Below, in pieces: positions 5,963-7,578 of a stretch of DNA of 7,578 bases; within the stretch, counting starts at the first letter, position 1; each line of letters starts with the position of its first letter. The notes below the pieces were generated by a model, which made no database searches, had not been told where the DNA came from, and saw nothing but the letters and a program-made list of their open reading frames with translations. A program made the translations under genes and the position numbers. The DNA comes from JBEIUL01 sp044356865. GTDB taxonomy: Bacteria; Planctomycetota; Phycisphaerae; Phycisphaerales; SM1A02. The stretch spans positions 1-7,578 of the forward strand of contig JBIKVN010000160.1 in NCBI GenBank assembly GCA_044356865.1. Direction: 5' to 3'.

Positions 5963-7578
5963 CTACCCCGCCATCCCGAGCCGCTCGCCGGCGCGGCGGA
6001 TCTCGGGAAGCTTCGCAAGGAAGAGGTCGACGAGTTCGGGCTCGAAATGCTTGCCGCGCTCCTCGCGCAGCAGCCCCTCGATCCGCTCGGGCGGCCACGG
6101 TTCCTTGTAGGAACGGCGCGAGCTGAGGGCGTCGTAGACGTCGACGAGGCCGACGATGCGGGCGAAGAGCGGGATCTCGTCGCCCCGCTTGCCGCGGCGG
6201 CCGCCCTGCCCGTCGTCGACGCCGGGGTAGCCGGCGCCGTCCCAGCGCTCGTGGTGGTTCAGCGCGACCTCGGCCGCGGCGGCGTCGAGATCGGAGCGGA
6301 ACTGCCCGAAGAGGCCGGCGCCGATTTCCGTATGCCGCTCCATCTCGCGCCGCTCGTCGGGCTCGAGCTTGCCGGGCTTCTTGAGGATCGCGTCGGGGAT
6401 GCCGACCTTGCCGACGTCGTGCAGAACGGCGGCGATGCGGAGGCGGTCGCGCATCCGCGTCGCCTCGTCGGCGGGCACGCCGCGCCGCCGGGCCCACTCG
6501 TCGAAGACGATGAGCGAGTACGCCGCGACCCGCTGGACGTGCAGGCCGGTCTCGCTCGGGTCGCGCAGCTCGGCCATGCCGACCATCCGCATCAGGATCG
6601 AGCGGGTCATCTGGGCCCGCTCGAGGCCGACCGTGGCCATCGCGGCGAAGTGCCGCAGCAGCCTCTCGTCGCCCTCGGTGAAACCCGGGCCGTTTCGCTC
6701 GGTGCCGGGGCGGGCATTCGCGAGCAGGATCACGCCGAGGGTCGCGCCGCTTGCGGTGCGCAGCGGTTCGGCCAGCAGCGAGCGGACCTCGGCGCCGAGC
6801 GGCCCCGCAATCGCGCCGACCACCGCCGGCTCGAGGCCGACCGCCGCCGGATCCTCGCTGCGCACGGTGTCGCCGGTCATCGCGACACGGCCGCAGAGGC
6901 CCGCGACCCGCAGCGGAATCGTGCCGCCCGCCGCCGCCCGCGCCGGCCCGTCGACGGTGACCTCGGCGATCGCCAGCGAGTCGCCCGCCGCGGTCGTCTC
7001 GCGCCGCAACAGCACCGCGGCGTCGGCGTCGATGAACCGCCGGGCGTCCTCGAGCACCCGCTCGACCAGCACATCGACGTCCTGGATGTCGCTCAGCTGC
7101 GCCCCGAGCCGCGTCAGCCCCGCGAGCCGCTCGCGCTGGGCCCGGGCGTCGTCGGCGAGGTCCTCGTTCGCTTCGGCGAGCCGCCGGTTCATCTCGTCGA
7201 GCTTGAGGTTCTTCTCCCGCAACGACCGCTCCATGCCGCGGACCTCTTCCATCGCCGCGTTCCGCTCGAGCTGGGCGATGTAGCCGCGGGAGTGATGCCG
7301 CAGGCGGGCCACGAGCTCGACCGGATCCGGCAGCTTCACCAGGTAGTCGTTCGCCCCGCGGGCGAAGGCCTCGGCCTTGGTGACCGCCTCCTCCTTCGAG
7401 CTGAGCACGACGATCGGCACCTCGGCCAGCTCGGGACGGCGGCGATACGCATCGACGAGGTCGAGCCCGTCGACCTCGGGCATGACGAGGTCCTGCAGGA
7501 TGACCGTGGGCCGCGTCGCGACCGCCTCGTCGACGGCCTTCCGCGGGTCCTGCACGAACTTGAGCGCGAGGTCGCCGT
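5963..7578 (-). CDS. Response regulator with WspR-like receiver, GAF and HD-GYP domains; predicted cyclic-di-GMP phosphodiesterase (5' partial)
   Basis: The frame runs open from the right edge to TAG at 5965-5963, giving 537 complete codons. A GTG at 7555 is internal to the receiver and is not the start. By comparison with WspR (phospho-Asp at about residue 70), some 40 N-terminal residues, including the first acidic pair, lie outside. Visible order: receiver (1-100) with phospho-acceptor Asp29 in ILQDLVMP, Ser59/Ser60 and Lys81 in YLVKLPD; a charged helical linker, probably coiled coil (100-150); a GAF domain (about 155-322); and HD-GYP (325-530). HD-GYP metal ligands are complete: Glu342, His346, His386-Asp387 (HDVGK), His415, His441-His442 and Asp479, plus the GYP motif (449-451). 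HD-GYP enzymes hydrolyse cyclic-di-GMP in the cytoplasm; here phosphorylation and the GAF ligand would control activity. There is no DNA-binding or GGDEF domain. The cognate kinase is not in the window. Confidence 0.92.
   Translation of the reverse strand, partial: GDLALKFVQDPRKAVDEAVATRPTVILQDLVMPEVDGLDLVDAYRRRPELAEVPIVVLSSKEEAVTKAEAFARGANDYLVKLPDPVELVARLRHHSRGYIAQLERNAAMEEVRGMERSLREKNLKLDEMNRRLAEANEDLADDARAQRERLAGLTRLGAQLSDIQDVDVLVERVLEDARRFIDADAAVLLRRETTAAGDSLAIAEVTVDGPARAAAGGTIPLRVAGLCGRVAMTGDTVRSEDPAAVGLEPAVVGAIAGPLGAEVRSLLAEPLRTASGATLGVILLANARPGTERNGPGFTEGDERLLRHFAAMATVGLERAQMTRSILMRMVGMAELRDPSETGLHVQRVAAYSLIVFDEWARRRGVPADEATRMRDRLRIAAVLHDVGKVGIPDAILKKPGKLEPDERREMERHTEIGAGLFGQFRSDLDAAAAEVALNHHERWDGAGYPGVDDGQGGRRGKRGDEIPLFARIVGLVDVYDALSSRRSYKEPWPPERIEGLLREERGKHFEPELVDLFLAKLPEIRRAGERLGMAG

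Noticed and set aside
5649..6110. Possible small gene in the intergenic region
   Set aside because: Its composition is that of random GC-rich translation, it has no domain, it crosses several inverted repeats and it runs into the antisense of gene 2.
6369..7283. Plus-strand open frame of 304 residues opposite gene 2
   Set aside because: It is a Ser/Arg/Ala-rich antisense shadow of the GAF and HD-GYP coding sequence without any motif.
5963..7555. Start of gene 2 at the GTG at base 7555
   Set aside because: It would remove the first half of the receiver domain. Upstream codons to the window edge stay open (GDLALKF) and fit receiver sequence.

Overview
The window looks like chromosomal DNA from a high-GC bacterium (roughly 70 % G+C by eye). 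The style of the proteins points to the Planctomycetota, possibly a Phycisphaerae-like lineage: a giant cysteine-rich, calcium-repeat surface protein joining MopE-type metal-binding repeats, FG-GAP propellers and a sulfatase-modifying-factor (FGE-like) domain. This placement is inference from protein style; Myxococcota or another large-genome group is possible.

Two genes fill almost everything, they converge, and both run off the window. Gene 1 (+ strand, bases 1-5639) is open from the left edge and shows 1878 residues of an even larger, probably exported protein. Its order is: aspartate/cysteine repeats (3-245), six MopE-type repeats of about 72 residues (252-1547), a second Asp/Cys block (1548-1787), a seven-bladed FG-GAP propeller (1800-2984), a third and longer Asp/Cys block (2997-3614), a second seven-bladed propeller (3621-4814), and a C-terminal FGE-sulfatase-like domain (4938-5636). 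The Asp/Cys block plus propeller is an intragenic duplication with matching blade spacing. The FGE-like domain lacks both catalytic cysteines of true formylglycine-generating enzymes, so it is more likely a binding or structural module than an enzyme.

The 323-base gap between the genes (5640-5962) has no convincing gene but is rich in inverted repeats, including a strong hairpin 37 bases after the stop of gene 1 that could be a terminator or a REP-like element.

Gene 2 (- strand, 7578 down to 5963) is an N-terminally cut response regulator: a WspR-like receiver, a coiled-coil linker, a GAF domain and a complete HD-GYP domain, so a predicted cyclic-di-GMP phosphodiesterase. No functional link between the two genes can be shown from the window. 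Since cyclic-di-GMP commonly controls surface proteins and attachment, a connection is conceivable, but convergent neighbours are not an operon. No tRNA, rRNA, CRISPR array, insertion sequence or promoter could be supported; both gene starts lie outside the window.
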